Notes under the pieces: generated by a model
What the model was told of the DNA's origin: nothing
Seen by the model: the letters and a program-made list of their open reading frames with translations, nothing else
Database searches by the model: none
Made by a program: the position numbers and the translations under genes
Shown: positions 11,230 to 24,841 of the stretch, one piece after another
Layout of the letters: every line of letters begins with the position of its first letter
Numbering within the stretch: position 1 is the first letter of the stretch
NCBI GenBank assembly: GCA_963693315.1
Contig: OY856186.1
Span: forward strand, 134,050,428-134,114,427
Length of the DNA stretch: 64,000 nt
Reading direction: 5' to 3'
Source: Diogma glabrata
Lineage: Eukaryota > Arthropoda > Insecta > Diptera > Cylindrotomidae

Positions 11230-14100
11230 AAAGCAAATAGTTCATTAATAGTATTAATAGTATCATTCACACCATGGAATTGCGACTTATGTCAGAAGTG
11301 CAATAAGCAATGAATGTGGTACTTAAAAGTTTTGAAAACAATATCGCTATATTAGTAATAAAGATAACTAATACTACAATTTTAAATGTGTATAAACCTC
11401 CGAGGACTTTTTGGCAACCTAATTTCATACTTCCAACATTTTCTCATCCAACAGTTTACATGGGAGATTTTAACAGTCACTATAGTCTGTGGGGATATGA
11501 TGATGATGATGAAAATGGCGAATTTCTTGTAAACTGGATGGTTACAAATGGAATACATCTAATATTTGATGCAAAAGATGAACCAACGTTCCATTCTGGT
11601 CGCTGGAATAGAGGCACCAATCCAGATCTCTATTTAGTTTCAACAGATGATTTCATGTCAGCTCTACCAGCCGTCAGAATTGTTGAAAATAAGTTCTCAA
11701 GGAGTCAACACCGAATATTTAGTTTAAGTGTCGCTATTCAAATTCCTATGTTTCAATCCTTGTCTAAACCGAGATGGAATTTCAAAAAGGCAAATTGGAC
11801 TGCATTTGGAAAGGTTGTAGATATGAATATTCGGTGGATACATTCCAACCGTTTCGAAGTGTTATACTTGGAGCAGCAAAAAAGTATATTCCAAGGGGAT
11901 ATCGCAAAAATTACATCCCTAAATGGAGCACTGAATGTGAACGCCTATGGAATCTATATCAAGAAAATGAATCGTCGTATGTTGCTGATCAACTAATTGG
12001 TGAGTTAAATTGCGCACGCACCAAAGTGGATAAATTTGGTGGAAACCATGGATTTCTACCACTCTAGCTGTGAGGCGTGGGACCTGTTGAAAAAATTAGG
12101 AAATTCAAAATTTTCATCAAATACAAATGCCATTGCAGTTCATCCAAATAAAGTTGCGTTCAGAATGGTTAAGAACTTAAAATTTTCTATTCCAAAATCA
12201 AGAAATCGAAAAATAAAAAACCGTTTAAGGAAATCTAAGAATTCGATCATCGAACCGCCGTATGGTTTTCCTGTGATGGTTGAGGTAGAAAATGAAGCGT
12301 TAAAACACCTAAAAAGACGTCTTGCTTTACGGGGTTGATGAATTGTTTCCGTTTCTAATCAACTTTTCAAAAAATGCACGAAAATGGTTATCTGCATTTT
12401 TCCCTGATTGCTACAATAAGGGTAAAATTCCAAACACCTGGAACTTAACAAAAGTAAGAGCAATATTAAAACCAGGAAAGCCAAAAGAGCTACCGGAAAG
12501 CTATCGCCCTACATCTTATTACGTGTGATATACAAACTATTTGAAAGAGTTATACTTAACCGTATATCAACCACAGTTAATAACAGTATTCCATTAGAAC
12601 AAGCAGGATTCCGTCCTAACCCAAGATGTTGTGATCAAGTGCTATCGTTGGTCACACATATTGAATCAGGTTTTCAGGATAAGAAACCTACTGCTGTGGC
12701 GTTTATTGATCTTACCGCGGCCTTTGACACTATATGGAAAAAGGGATTACTGTATAAACTCTCAAAAGTAATAAAGTGTATGAAAACCATAAACATCATC
12801 TCAGCACTTCTATCCAATCGTAAGTTTATTGTTCATATGGGAAATAGACAAAGCCGAATACGACATGTCCACAATGGCCTGCCTCAAGGTTCGGTTCTCG
12901 CACCGATGCCTTTAATTTGTATACATCGGATCTCCGAGTTACAATATCAAAAAAATTTATATATGCTGATGACTTGCCAATTGCAGTGCAATTTTTATAT
13001 AATCCATCTGCAATAAGGAACGCTGAAGCAACACTATCGTCAGATATAACTATATTGACTGACTATTACGAAGATTGGCGTTTGAAAACAAATTTAAATA
13101 AGACGGAAGTATCGTGTTTTCATTTATATACTCATAATGCCAATGATACGCTTAATGCTTATATGAAAGGAACTTTATTGAAATTTAATCGAACACCTAC
13201 ATATTTGGGAGTTACCATGGACTGATCATTAACATTTAGTTTCCACTGTGATAATCTGAGTAAAAAACTAAAATCGAGGATCAATATTATTCAAAAGCTA
13301 TCTGGAACAGATTGGGGAGCTCATGTTAACACACTCCGTTTTTCTTCGTTATCACTAGTTTATTCAGCAGCTGAGTATTGTATTGTGCACCTGCATGGAG
13401 TCACAGAACACATGCACCACATATAGATATATAGTTGAATACATGTATGAGAATAATTTCTGAGGCCCCTTTAATTCAACACCTTTACCATGGCTCCCAA
13501 TATTATCGAATATTGCTCCACCGAAATGGCACTAATAAGAGAATTTCAAAAAATTCTCGACAACCCAAATCTTCCAATTCATGGAGACCTTATTGGTTGA
13601 AATGAAAATTGTTTGATTTCGAGATGTCCTATCTGGACTAAAATCTATCTCTTGGGAAATTTGAACGACTATTCAGTACAAGATAGATGGCTAAAAGAAT
13701 TCTCAAGTTTAAATTTTGTCAACAATGAGCTAATACTTGAACCACATGCTATAGTCCCTGGATTTAATGAACCTCGTCGACGATGGATTACAATTAATAG
13801 AATCCGATGCAATCATGGAGTAACAAATGCAGAACTTCATAGATATAACCAAAATATTTCACCATCATTTGACTGTGGCAATGTCAATCAAACCGTTTCT
13901 CACATTTATTGCGAGTGTCCCATCAGACAATTTGATGGCAACCTGATGGAACTACACCAACTAACTGATGATGCAAATACATGGATAGATCATCTTGACA
14001 TTCGCTTATAAATTGTACAAAAAAAAATAAAATTATATTCAAATTTGTAAATAAATAGTATACGCATAATAATTACATACCTAGCACTGTAAATAGTATT
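11230..14100 (+). pseudogene. jockey-type non-LTR retrotransposon with endonuclease and RT (family J1)
   Basis: Plus-strand frames read in order through an endonuclease and a reverse transcriptase. The APE-type endonuclease starts near 11268 (HHGIATYVRS) and runs through frame 11310-11996, with YMGDFNSHYS, GTNPDLYL and SRSQHR motifs. Next comes the RT entry region (12322-12528). RT motif A is AFIDLTAAFDTIW and motif B is NGLPQGSVLAP, both in 12525-13016. Motif C is FIYADD and the thumb is YLGVTMD, both in 12917-13225. The tail 13613-14011 has a C-x-C...H...C cluster. At least five frame changes and stops make it inactive. The 5' part of the endonuclease is missing, as expected of 5' truncation during target-primed reverse transcription. 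An A-rich 3' tail follows the last stop. Confidence 0.85.
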
Positions 14101-14566
14101 TTACATGCGAGGGAAAATATTGCGCACGAGATGCGTAGCGGCGAGTGCAGTAGCTTCACGAGCATGGAAAATGGTTTGCAACTCGAGGTTTGTTAAATAC
14201 TTTTTCTACAACTTTGTTTTAATGCCCAAACGCATATAATTACTTGAAAAAATGAACTACTAGTTATAAATTAAATGCAAATAGTTTACAAATTGTGGTA
14301 GGCTTTGCATTTTTCTGTGTCAAAATGAATTGAAATATTTAATTTTTAAAAATCAAATTTTTCTTTAAATAAAAAGTTTTCTTTTTATTAAAAGTGTTAG
14401 GTAATGGTGTAATGGTAAAAGTGTTAGGTTTTACTCATTACGTTACATTTTTTGTAATAATAAATTTACATGTCATGGATAGTGTGATGTAATTGATAAT
14501 TTACTGTGATGGAAGTAGAAAAAACTAATTCTAATGCAAAACTATAAATTTTAGTGCAACTCTAAC
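14101..14566. other. AT-rich spacer
   Basis: No gene seen between the retrotransposon 3' end and the hAT element. Confidence 0.4.
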
Positions 14567-16201
14567 TAGTGGCGTCATTTCACCAAAATCTTAGGGGGGG
14601 GGGGGGGGGGGCGAGAATTTACATGACATAAAAAGATTTTTTTCGTAAAACATAACATACACGTTTTTATACACACTATATTTAAAAGCATTTAAATGCA
14701 TCGACTTAGAAATAAAAATAAAATGCTTTTGAGCTACATTGGTTACTCTGCTAGTCTTCTGGTGTTGTTTCATCGAAGCGAATGCCGCAAAGTTCTGCAA
14801 AATTCCTTCATTTGTTAAAAATAATTTTAAATTTAGTATCATCTCTGCATTGTTTAAGCATCAAGAAAGTAGTTTTGATTAAAGCGCTTGTGCTAGAAAT
14901 TATTATATCTTTGCTTTGTAGCTGTTCAGAGAGTGAATTTGTAAACGACAGCAGATCGTGCAGCATAGAAAAAAAAGGATGGTTTTTCTATACGATTTTT
15001 TAGATCCCGGACATCCCGGGATTTAAAATTTATGAGTCACATTATCCCAGAAAAAATAAAACACCACGGGATTGCAATCCCTACGTGACTCCTCTTATGT
15101 CGAATCGTTTTTTTGTTTGTTTGTTTTCCTTTATTTGTCTCAGAGAGAAAGAGTTATGTCTACCCTAAACTGACTAGAGCCTAATCGTTAAAATGTGGGA
15201 CAAAATGCAAACATTCTTCCAAATACTAACTAATTAGAATTTCTATTGCGAGAAAGTGGGACGGTGAAAAAGTGCTAACTAGATTGTGCATAAATTTACT
15301 ATTTAATGCTTTCCTTTACTATTTGTTTACTATTTAATTCTTCAAAAAATTCTTCTATTTTAATTGGACATTCAACCGTTAGGAAATGTGGTTGCAGTGG
15401 TTCGTACATTTTCTAAATTCTTTCTAGTGCTGGCATTACCGCCAGCCAGCGAGTTTCACTGTATCCAATAAGTTGGTTATGTTCGACATTACTTTTGCCG
15501 CAGAACTCCTTCAACGTCTCCAGTAAAGATAGTAAAATATCCAATTTTTTTTTAACCCTGCCATTTAAATCAGCAGCATTTCTTATTGCATTATTTAGAA
15601 TATGGGCTTCGAATCCAATACCCAATACATTCTGGTTCAAATTCGAGTTTAGCTTGCTTTTAAATTTTCACCCCTTGACGTGACACCACTAAAATTGGTG
15701 CTCGTGTTATCAGCGCAAATTGCAACTAACTTCTTGTCAATGTTAAATAACAACAAGAAAACAAAATAACAACAAAACTTGTTTAAGCTTCTGGAGCTGG
15801 CGGCTTATAGCAACGCTTTTTAATGTTTATCTGTATCTATATATCTTTTAATATCATAATGTCCACTGTTAATTTGCAAATTCACTCCGACTGGTAATAC
15901 ACTAAACTTTTAAATATATAAATTTACCTTTTATAGCAGCTTAAAACTTTTGTTACACAAGTAAAGACTGCAAAACAATTGAAACAATTTATTTTAATTT
16001 TAATAAATAATTAATATCTTTTCTGTATTCTGTAAGTATAAGAGGTATACGGTATACCTCTCGTTCTATCTTTTGCAAATCTATACCACTTATCAAGTTT
16101 TTATGCTGTTTGCTTTGTTTGTTCTTTATTGAGAAAAAAAATTATATATTATAAAATAATAATGCAACCCCCCCCCTAGCCCTACCCAATTGACGCCCCT
16201 G
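14567..16201. mobile_element. hAT element with 8-bp target duplication
   Basis: The ends are inverted (left tagtggcgtca, right tgacgcccctg) and are flanked by the perfect direct repeat actctaac at 14559-14566 and 16202-16209. Eight-base duplications and CAG-like ends are characteristic of hAT transposons. Just inside each end is a G or C homopolymer (18 G at 14594-14611, a C run near 16168). Its transposase survives only as the fragment at 15413-15640. Confidence 0.75.
15413..15640 (-). pseudogene. hAT-type transposase fragment
   Basis: The 75-residue minus frame contains GIGFEAHILNNAIRNAAD, then LLSLLETLKEFCGKSNVE, and ends ETRWLAVMPALERI. In transposase-derived zinc-finger proteins of the hAT superfamily (DUF4371/KIAA1586-like) this is the central part of the RNase-H-like fold, with the C-x-AH-x2-N and TRW signatures. 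A glutamate-threonine-arginine-tryptophan is kept, while the cysteine before AH is replaced by F. It is a fragment with no start or end and lies within the hAT element bounded by the actctaac duplication. Confidence 0.65.
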
Positions 16202-17609
16202 ACTCTAACTTCATCATATATTTTTATAGAAATGGTAGAAGTTTGAAAACAACTTTCTACGCCAAAAGTTTGAAAACAACATGCTAATGCCAAGAGCATT
16301 AAAGGAAGCTTTGCATTGTTTTATAATGGAGACTTCCGTAGGACCTATATGTGTATCAATTTGCATTACATATTCAGCTTATTTTTGACTTTGTACTATT
16401 AAAGTTCCAGTTGGAACGTTAATCCAATCAACAGTTGATTAGATGATTATAGTGACATTATAAATATCTTCTGTTTCTTCAAAAAAGATACATATGTTCT
16501 TCTTATCTTTTTTCTAATTCAATACAATTCGTACTCTACCAAAATCCATTATTCTATAATATCTGCATTAATTTAGCTAATACATTATTCAGTGATTTCG
16601 AATAATTCTGTTTTTGTAAAGTATTCCCCAACCTCAAGTTAAAAACTCTAAATTAAAAGCCAAAGTAAATCCAAGAATTTACCATAAAATCAAAATGTTA
16701 ATCCTAATATCAAAACCAATTTCCTTGATGAAATAATTCTAAGAAATGAAACCACTCGAAAGCTTTGAAGCAAAATATAAACCAAAAGCAAAAATGAGAG
16801 AATAATTTCATTTATTTAGTGTATGTAATAGTAAATCATTTTCCACCACTAAACGAGTAAAAAAAGATTAAAATCAAAAAGAAAATTATAGATCCATATA
16901 TCAATACTTTTTTCTCGGAGGTTCTGTTTTCATTTCATTTTTATCTCAAGTATTAATATAGGTTAGTAGAACGTGACTCGAGATTTTTTTGTGTTTTTTA
17001 CAATACACACAAACCATACAATACAATATAATGGAGTTATGAATCAATATTATCGTTGCCGAGTAGTTGAACGAAATAAGTTATAAATCTTACAGAATTT
17101 ATGATTATGTGTAGGCAATTAAAAAGGATGCATTAAAAGAGAAGGGGATGGAACAGCGGTGATTTGAAATTGGTTATTGATTGCTGATAAATTTATTTAA
17201 TCAACTTTGAATAGACATACTCTAAATAATAATTTAACAGAAATATGATCTCAATTATTGTAAGAAAAAATACAAAAGATTTTTTTTCGACAAACGGAAG
17301 TTTTAATACATGAATAGCGTGTTTACGTTTGTAAAAATGGTGCGACGGAACAAATGTTTAATTTTTTTAACGAAATATAAAATAAATATTTACTAAAGTG
17401 AAGATATCAAATTTAAGCATCAAAAACATTTATATCATTGAAATGGCTTAAGAAGTCAACATTTTTACCAACATACATAACATTGTCTACGTATTTGTTA
17501 CGCACTATTATTTTGTTGGTTGTAACTTTTATTATTATTTACATACATATATACTTATAGAGCGAAATATTAGGTAATATATTGCAAATACAGAAAAGCG
17601 ATTAACACA
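16202..17609. other. AT-rich stretch without recognised features
   Basis: Read on both strands. No gene, RNA or element border could be supported. Confidence 0.4.
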
Positions 17610-17860
17610 GCATTTACAGCGACATAGCAAATTAGCGACTTAGCAAATCCCTCAAATATATTAATTTTTGGGAAAAGGAGACGGTGTAGAAATCAAAGAT
17701 TTTTATTTGCAATGGTATTAACAGCGTGAAGTGTTAAATTAAAAAAAATTTGATTTTTAGTAAGGCTAGATATCAAATTAGTTGCAAGCTTTTGAAATAA
17801 AAAGTGTTTACAGCACAGATTTAAATTACATCTACTAATTTGCTATGCCGCTGTAAATGC
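17610..17860. mobile_element. 250-bp MITE
   Basis: The ends are inverted repeats of about 27 bp. The left reads gcatttacagcgacatagca and continues aattag. The right ends ctaatttgctatgccgctgt and continues aaatgc. No coding capacity and no clear target duplication. Confidence 0.55.
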
Positions 17861-18961
17861 GGTATATTTCAAGGCATTGTGTGCATACAGTTTTCTCATC
17901 GGTTTACGTTTCCCAACTGAACTTTTTTTAAATCTCGAATGTAATGTAATCAGCCAAGGTGAGTGATCTGTACATAACTGTTAAATTCTAACAAAACTTA
18001 GCTTCTGCTTAACAACTTTTTACAATAGAACTACATTAGAATCATTGATTATTTAGTTTACCAGCTTTGACTTTCAAAGAGGGACACGCCAGGGGACTGA
18101 GAATTTCACGTTTTTAATCATTTTTTTTGTAAGAAATATATTTCGAAACGGGTTCATTTTGAGTGTCCTGCTAGACTTATAGTTAAAGTTCACAAATTTC
18201 ATTTGAAAAAAAAATTGTTTATATTAATATACGAAATAAGCCGAGCTGTCCAAAATTCCCATGTTTGTAGCACTACTCATATATGTATAACGATATGAGA
18301 TATAACGGAATTTAGCAGCACTCTCACGGTCGCTTTTTTCGACCTACACCAAAATAATTATCTGTGTATATTTCGGCAAATAATTTCTTGGACAAGCTCC
18401 GGGTACCGATTAAGCGGCTAGAGCCTAAAAAGTCGAATAATCTCAGGCGCTATAACTTCCGTTTGAATCATAATATTTTAATAAAGTTTATAAATATTGA
18501 ATATTTGAACATATTTTTATCATTTTTATCCGAATAACAACCTTGAAGTTCCAGGTTCCTTAAAAATCAGCTGTTTTAAAAATTTAATAAACTTTGTTGC
18601 CCTTGATCTGGTTGAAAATGGCAAAGCTCACATCCGAAAACTTTTGCACAGATAGAACATAAATCTTGCCAAAATTTTCAAAACAAATAGTTCAAGTCTA
18701 AAGGTTGAGACCCTAGAGCTGTTGAAATAAAAACAAACGCAAAAGGCAATGCTTTCATCATTTTTGAGTTTGTGTTGTTTAAATTCATCTTAACTTTTAA
18801 GCAAACTTTTAAGCTATAGCCTTAAAAAAATTTCAGCTTTCTAACCCAAAGTGTTCAAACTTTATAAGGAATATACTAAACCTACTGCAAGAAAAATCTC
18901 AAGCCATTTAATACCATAGGAAAATTATCAAATTCTCTTTTGTTTCTATTTTTTTCACTAA
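17861..18961. other. AT-rich stretch without recognised features
   Basis: No gene or RNA supported. Confidence 0.35.
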
Positions 18962-21900
18962 TAGTGCAGTAACCAAACGTTTTCGGTTCTGAATTCTTTG
19001 AACCTTGACCAATTAACTTGAAATTTGCTAAATAGTTAAAGGATTACTAAAAAATTAAAGGTGACATAGCGATGATTTGCGCTTTTTCCCTGGGGGTAGA
19101 TGCCACCCCTTCTCGGGGGTGGAATTTTATTCACTCAAAATAACCCCGAAAATAGATAAAGAGACACATTTTAAGTCAAAATATTTTACCCTGTTTTTTT
19201 CCATAGAGCGATATTTTTCGAGTTATTGGCAATTAAAAACTTGCATTTTTTGATGAAATAAGCATGCTTTTTGATGGTTTTTCACACATAACTCAAAAAC
19301 CTAGTGTTCCATCAAAAAAGTTAAAATGAACGAAATCATGTTTAAATCGAAAAAGAGATTGGTTTTGGTATGAGTTTTGTAAGTCCAAAGCGAAGGAAGT
19401 TATAGCTCATTGAAGAGAATTATGTTTTTTTAACAACTTGGTTCGAAGTGTTCAACGTTAAAAAATGAAAAGCGTTGAATTTTTCGGAGAAAACTCTTAA
19501 AATATTTTTATAATGCTTAGTAATTTTAAAATAAGTACTAGTTTAATTCGTGTCCTTTAAAACTAAGCGAGTTATACCGTTTTTGTACGGTGAGCAGCTC
19601 GAATTTAAAAAAAAATCAGCGTTCAAATCTCAGCTATTCCCAACAAAATCTATATTCTTCGTTATCCTTTTACAGATAGCTGTATTTTAGTATTAGTCAT
19701 GAGATCCAGAAGTTAAGCTGCATTAGAATACGTAGTTTTTGAAAAAGGTATGATGATAATGAGAAATGTAAATTTCAAATTTCTTAAAAACATACCTTCT
19801 CTTCAAAATAACTCTAACACTAAATAAGATACGTAACAAGTATTCAGCACGAAAATGTTTGCTTTTGTTTAACAAAAAATTTGATAATATTTTGTTTTCT
19901 GTTGGATAAAAAATACCGAAGATGTAACTGTTTCAAGTTTGTATTATAGGGCTCCGACCACCCAACCTGAGGCCCTCAGAAGTAACCAGTTAAAGATGAA
20001 AGGTTTGAATAAGTTTGGAATGAATACCATATTATGACTTTTAAAATTACCTATATATTGGTTTTTTAATGGACGTTGTAACTTTGAAATTAAGAGTGGT
20101 ATGTTAAAAAAACCACTTGCATTTTTTTGGTGCAAAAACACTGTTTTTTCGAAATGATTTGCGTGAGTGTGTGTCAGTGTGTGTAGGTGTATACACACAC
20201 ACATCTATTTGTAATAGTGCGTGACTGTATAGTCAGCATGTTCGCGTGACTGTATAGCCACCGTTAAAGAATTATTTTTCTTAGTAATTTTTAATAACAA
20301 ATTACTATAGTAACTGTAAAAAATAATTAATTATCTTTTATAATTATTATATTAAAAATCGGCTGGCTTCAATTAATAGTACCAATGTTGAGAAATGAGC
20401 TATTATTGACGAGGACTTTTATATCCTAAGTCGCTTAGCGATTGTTTAGATTGTAATATTATTAATTTTCCTTTCCATTTTTTAAAATCTTAAAATATCA
20501 AGTAGTCTGGAAATTCAGTTTCAAACTAACAAAATGAAACAAAGGAATGCAATTAGTTCCATAGATCCACTCTTACTATTTCAAAGAATTTGCATAATGA
20601 AAAAAAGTGACAAATAATTAGAGTTTTATTTGAAATTTGAATTAGCACCTTACCCACTTTCATTGTTTGACGTATGACGATGTTGGGATGAGAAAATCTA
20701 CAAAATCATCATTATACGCCTTATTTCAAACCTTGATATTTCCTTCAACAAGGAGACTTCTCAATGCTTTATTGATGGAGATATGCTACTGTACAGAATA
20801 AAATGGACAGCAAATTGTAATTATGAAAACGTTTTTGAAGAGTATGTTATGTATTTGAAAAGAAATTTTGGCAATAAACAGAAGAGTTACTTAAAATAAT
20901 ATTTTCACCGAAAGAAAAAATCTTGGTTGATTCAAACATGTTGCATTGTTAATCGAAAATTAAGTGAAAATTGGGGAACTAAATACGTTAGTGATTGTAT
21001 CAACCAACGCTCCGTATTTAAACTAACAATTTAACCGTTGTTGATATATTTTTTTATAAGTATCACAAACATATTTGATTTAACCATGTTTGTAGTTGAG
21101 TCAATTATGATTTAATTTTCAATTGACTACAAACGTGGTAAATTAAAAATTAGACTAAAAATAGTGATATTGAATACGTTTGTGATAGAATCAAGCAATA
21201 CGCCGTATTAAATCTTTTGGTTTGGTACATCTTTGTTTTGTTTTTGCTGCTATCGATGTTTGTATGGGTTCGTTTTTTTCGTAAATATAATATTTGAAAT
21301 TTTTTATATTAGAAATATGTATTTCGCATCAATCCCGACAAACATTTTTATGCATAAAGCTAGCGTTCGTATATTTACGTTCTAAATAGGAAATGTATGA
21401 GTGTGATTTTGTTTGTAAAGGATGCGTCCATTTTTTCGCCATTTTTTTAATGATACAATTTAAAACACCAAAATTCAGAAATCAAAAAATTTAAATATTT
21501 GAATTATGTGTAGAAAATTATACTAATTTTCCATAATTTTCTCATTATTATGAAAAATTAAATTAAAATATCGATAAATGGACATGAAACAAGACAAATA
21601 AAAAATATTAAAAATATATAATAATTTTTTTAAATCACCAAAATTAATTATAGAAAGGGCCTGTTTCATTAACGATATTTTTGTTATAACATTAACTGAA
21701 AAATTTCTTTCGCACATAATTTTGTATGCAAATAATATGAAAATTACTTAAATCAATTGAACACATCTAAATTATTTCCTAAAGTAAAATGTTAAATAAA
21801 ACCAGCCATGTTAAAATATATAAAAACTTTTTATTTTTCTATTCTTTTGTTTATTAGTTTCTTTTCTCCTAGTTTTTTATTTTAACAAACACAATAATTT

Positions 21901-23604
21901 TCACACAAAAACATGAACAAACTGAACTGAAAAAGATGAACAAGAAAAATTGATCACGCCGTGGTTGATTTAAATAATGAAAATTGTTACGTTTTTTAAA
22001 ATAAATAGACAATGCTACATTGCTTAAAATAACCACGTTCGTATTAGACGCAAAATCAAACAAGCTTTGTAGTTGATTCTACCAACGTTTTTTTTTCGGT
22101 GTTGTAACTGTGCGGTGCCTTTTGTGGTTGCCGAAGACTCGGTTTATTTTGTAACTCAACATGTGGGACTTGCTGCGGTGACAACTGTCAGAATTGTCCT
22201 CCAATTGACCCATCGGAAGAAAATGATAGTGATTGTAGCTCTGATGATTAGATTTTCTAAAAAACCGTGTTTAAAAAATCGCGGTTTTCTGTTTTTATTT
22301 TTGAGTTCAAATTCAGTTTATTTAAAAATAAATTATTAAAATTAAAATATGAAAAAAAATTCTATAAATATTTCAAATAAAAACTTTCATGTTTATAAAA
22401 TTAATAAAGATCTAAGTTCTGTTTTACTTCATTGCCATGGAGCCATAAGGAAAAACAGTATTAAATATATTGTAAACTTGAGAACCTTTGAAAAATTTTA
22501 AACGTATTTACGAGTTATTATTATTAATTCGGTGGAATTTCAAAAATACCAAACTATTTAACCGAGTTCTAACTTTTCGACTAAAATTGGATACAACGGA
22601 AAATGCCCGCTTAGGTTCGGATGATGGTGGGCGAATCATTAGAATTGCATCATACAGCTTCTGCAAAATTATAGTTCTTTGACTAATTTTTTTTAAATAA
22701 TTACAATTCTTTTCAAAGCGCCAATGACATAAATCCTCAAATTATTTGAAATTTATTCTAGTAAGCAGATGTGTTCAAATGTCTCAAAGCCCTCTTTTGG
22801 TTTTTACGTAAGTGTAACAAATTTTTGTAGCTTTGGGTACATTGAATTGCATGGACGTCTCACATCCAAATTCAAACTACCTTCATTACCAACTTCTGTA
22901 CGCACGTTTCGTTGTAAGATATTATTTCAAATTGTAAATCATTTAAAATACTTTACTATAGCATGCACGTTATTTATCTATACCATTGTATTATTTTTTC
23001 TTTCTAAAATTGTTTCATTTCTGATATCTTCCAAAAAAGAAAAGTCTTCACCGTTATTGGCAGTATTAATTAAAATATTAATAAAAGTAAAATTTTTTTG
23101 TTTTCGAAAAAAAATTTCAAAACCGCAAAACCGTGGTTTGGTAAGTCTGTTTTCGGTTATGGTTTTTTTGTTTCAAACCCTTCCGTTTTAGGTTTCGGTT
23201 AACCAAACCGTGAAACTCTACTAGCCTTAAAACAAATGCTATTTTCTCATAACAATATTTTTAGAATATTAACGTTTACTTCTTTAATTTCTCTAAGGCA
23301 TAGGGGTGGTTTTTAAAAGGTGAAAAGTTGGAATATATATTAAACTATGTCCGAGAACATAAAAGAAGATTTATTCTACATAGCTAAATAAGAAGGGAAT
23401 CGAAAAAATTAGTAAATCTACATTTTTTCTATATTTTCACGTAGGGGTGGTTTTCACCCCTTAAACATAAAAAGTGCAAGTCGGCCTTATGTCACCATTG
23501 AAGTTAAGAGTAAGATGAGTTTAATTCCCAATTTTCATGAAAATTGATGGAGGTTCAAAGAACTCAGAAGTTTGGGTCTTTTTTCATGTTCAGTTACTGT
23601 ACTA
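18962..23604. repeat. diverged 4.6-kb inverted-repeat structure
   Basis: Left end tagtgcagtaac and right end gttactgtacta are inverted, and the resemblance continues inwards. Shared parts are tctttgaacc, then gtgacata, then a CACCCCT / AGGGGTGG hairpin region (near 19100 on the left, near 23450 and 23290 on the right). This may be an old non-autonomous transposon with roughly 200-bp terminal repeats. I could not read a target duplication and no transposase is visible inside. The region also holds a GT/CA-rich tract near 20160-20210. Confidence 0.45.
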
Positions 23605-23788
23605 TAAGTAAACCGTTTAAAAATAGATTAAATAAGAACAAAAAAATACAACAACAAATATATTTCAAATTGAAATTGTTTGATAATTGTATTGTATTAT
23701 GTGTGATGGTATAATTGTAGTTGTGACGTAGTTCATTTGAGCTTTGGTGGACGTTCATTTGATCCTTGATTTAATATGTTATGACTAA

Positions 23789-24425
23789 AGCCGTGCATTC
23801 ACATAAAACAGAAATAGAAACAGAAACCGAATTTCATACAAATTTGACAGCAACAGAAACAGAAAACTAATTTAGAAACAGAAACAGAAACTGAAAATTC
23901 GTCTGTTTTGTCAGGACCAGAAACAATTAAAATTTAATTGTTTCTGGTCCAGAAACTGTCACGTGACCATATTATTTTAAATTTATGTAACGGGATTGTA
24001 CATTATTTTAAGAAATAAATATTTAGTCAAAAATAATTTACGTTGAATTTAGCTCGAATTTTTTTATGGATATTATTACGTGCGATAACGAAAAAAATAA
24101 ATTTCTTCTTCACTATACATTACAAAATTGTGTTATTTTTTTATTTATATGAATGAAAAATAAAATACACAGTTTATTGAATTACAATATTTTTTTTACA
24201 TTAATATAATTTTTTCAATTTTAATTGGGTTAAATATATATGGATTGGGTTAAATATATATATTTTAATTTTGGCATATATAATATAATATGACAGCTGC
24301 CATCTTAAAATTCGGTTTCTGTTTCTGTTTTATTATTCAACACCGTCAACCAAATTAGAAACAGAAACAGAAACTGAAAATTTTCAGTTTCTGTTTCTGT
24401 TTCTGTTTTATGTGAATGCACGGCC
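23789..24425. mobile_element. PIF/Harbinger-type MITE
   Basis: The termini gccgtgcattcacataaaac and its complement (ending gtgaatgcacggc) are inverted and flanked by TAA at 23786-23788 and 24426-24428, the three-base duplication expected of PIF/Harbinger elements. Both subterminal regions are rich in repeated cagaaacagaaac words, so the arms can pair with each other and within themselves. No coding region. Confidence 0.7.
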
Positions 24426-24758
24426 TAATTTTAACCAAATTAAACAAAAGTGTTCCGAAATTGCATAAAGTAGTTTCGGTTAATGTATTTAATGTGTTTT
24501 GTGAAATTTGTTGGATAATTCCGTTTTTATTCTACTTAGTTTTTTGATTTTAACTGATTTGATGCATCTAATTCTACTTGTATGCATATCTGTCTGATCA
24601 AGAAATCTACCTTTTCGAGCGGACATCTTGCTGCTCGGATTTTTTAAATTTGAGACTAATTCCATACAGGAAAGTTGCTGAAAAATTGATGATAAAACGG
24701 TAGCCAACACAACTGTCAAAACACAAGTTAAATAAAAGTTTGTAAAATTGTTTCTGCT

Positions 24759-24764
24759 TTTATT
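24759..24764 (-). promoter_or_regulatory. poly(A) signal of the GMC gene
   Basis: AATAAA on the minus strand about 78 bases after the stop codon at 24842. It is a plausible cleavage and polyadenylation signal. Confidence 0.55.
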
Positions 24765-24841
24765 TGTTTTTATCCTTATTCTTTCGTATAAAATAGCACA
24801 ATGAATACTTCTTATTAATGAAAAAGTTAGTTTGATTTGAC

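Noticed and set aside
22073..23191. Plus frames of 64-140 codons
   Set aside because: Lysine/phenylalanine-rich AT-driven frames without recognisable motifs, lying in repeat-derived sequence. The longest (22769-23191) has hydrophobic runs but no family signature.
18962..23604. Maverick/Polinton element
   Set aside because: The inverted ends are diverged, the span is under 5 kb, no 6-bp duplication was found and no polymerase, integrase or capsid gene is visible.
24489..24719. 76-codon minus frame downstream of the GMC gene
   Set aside because: No recognisable domain. It overlaps the position expected for, or just beyond, the 3' untranslated region.
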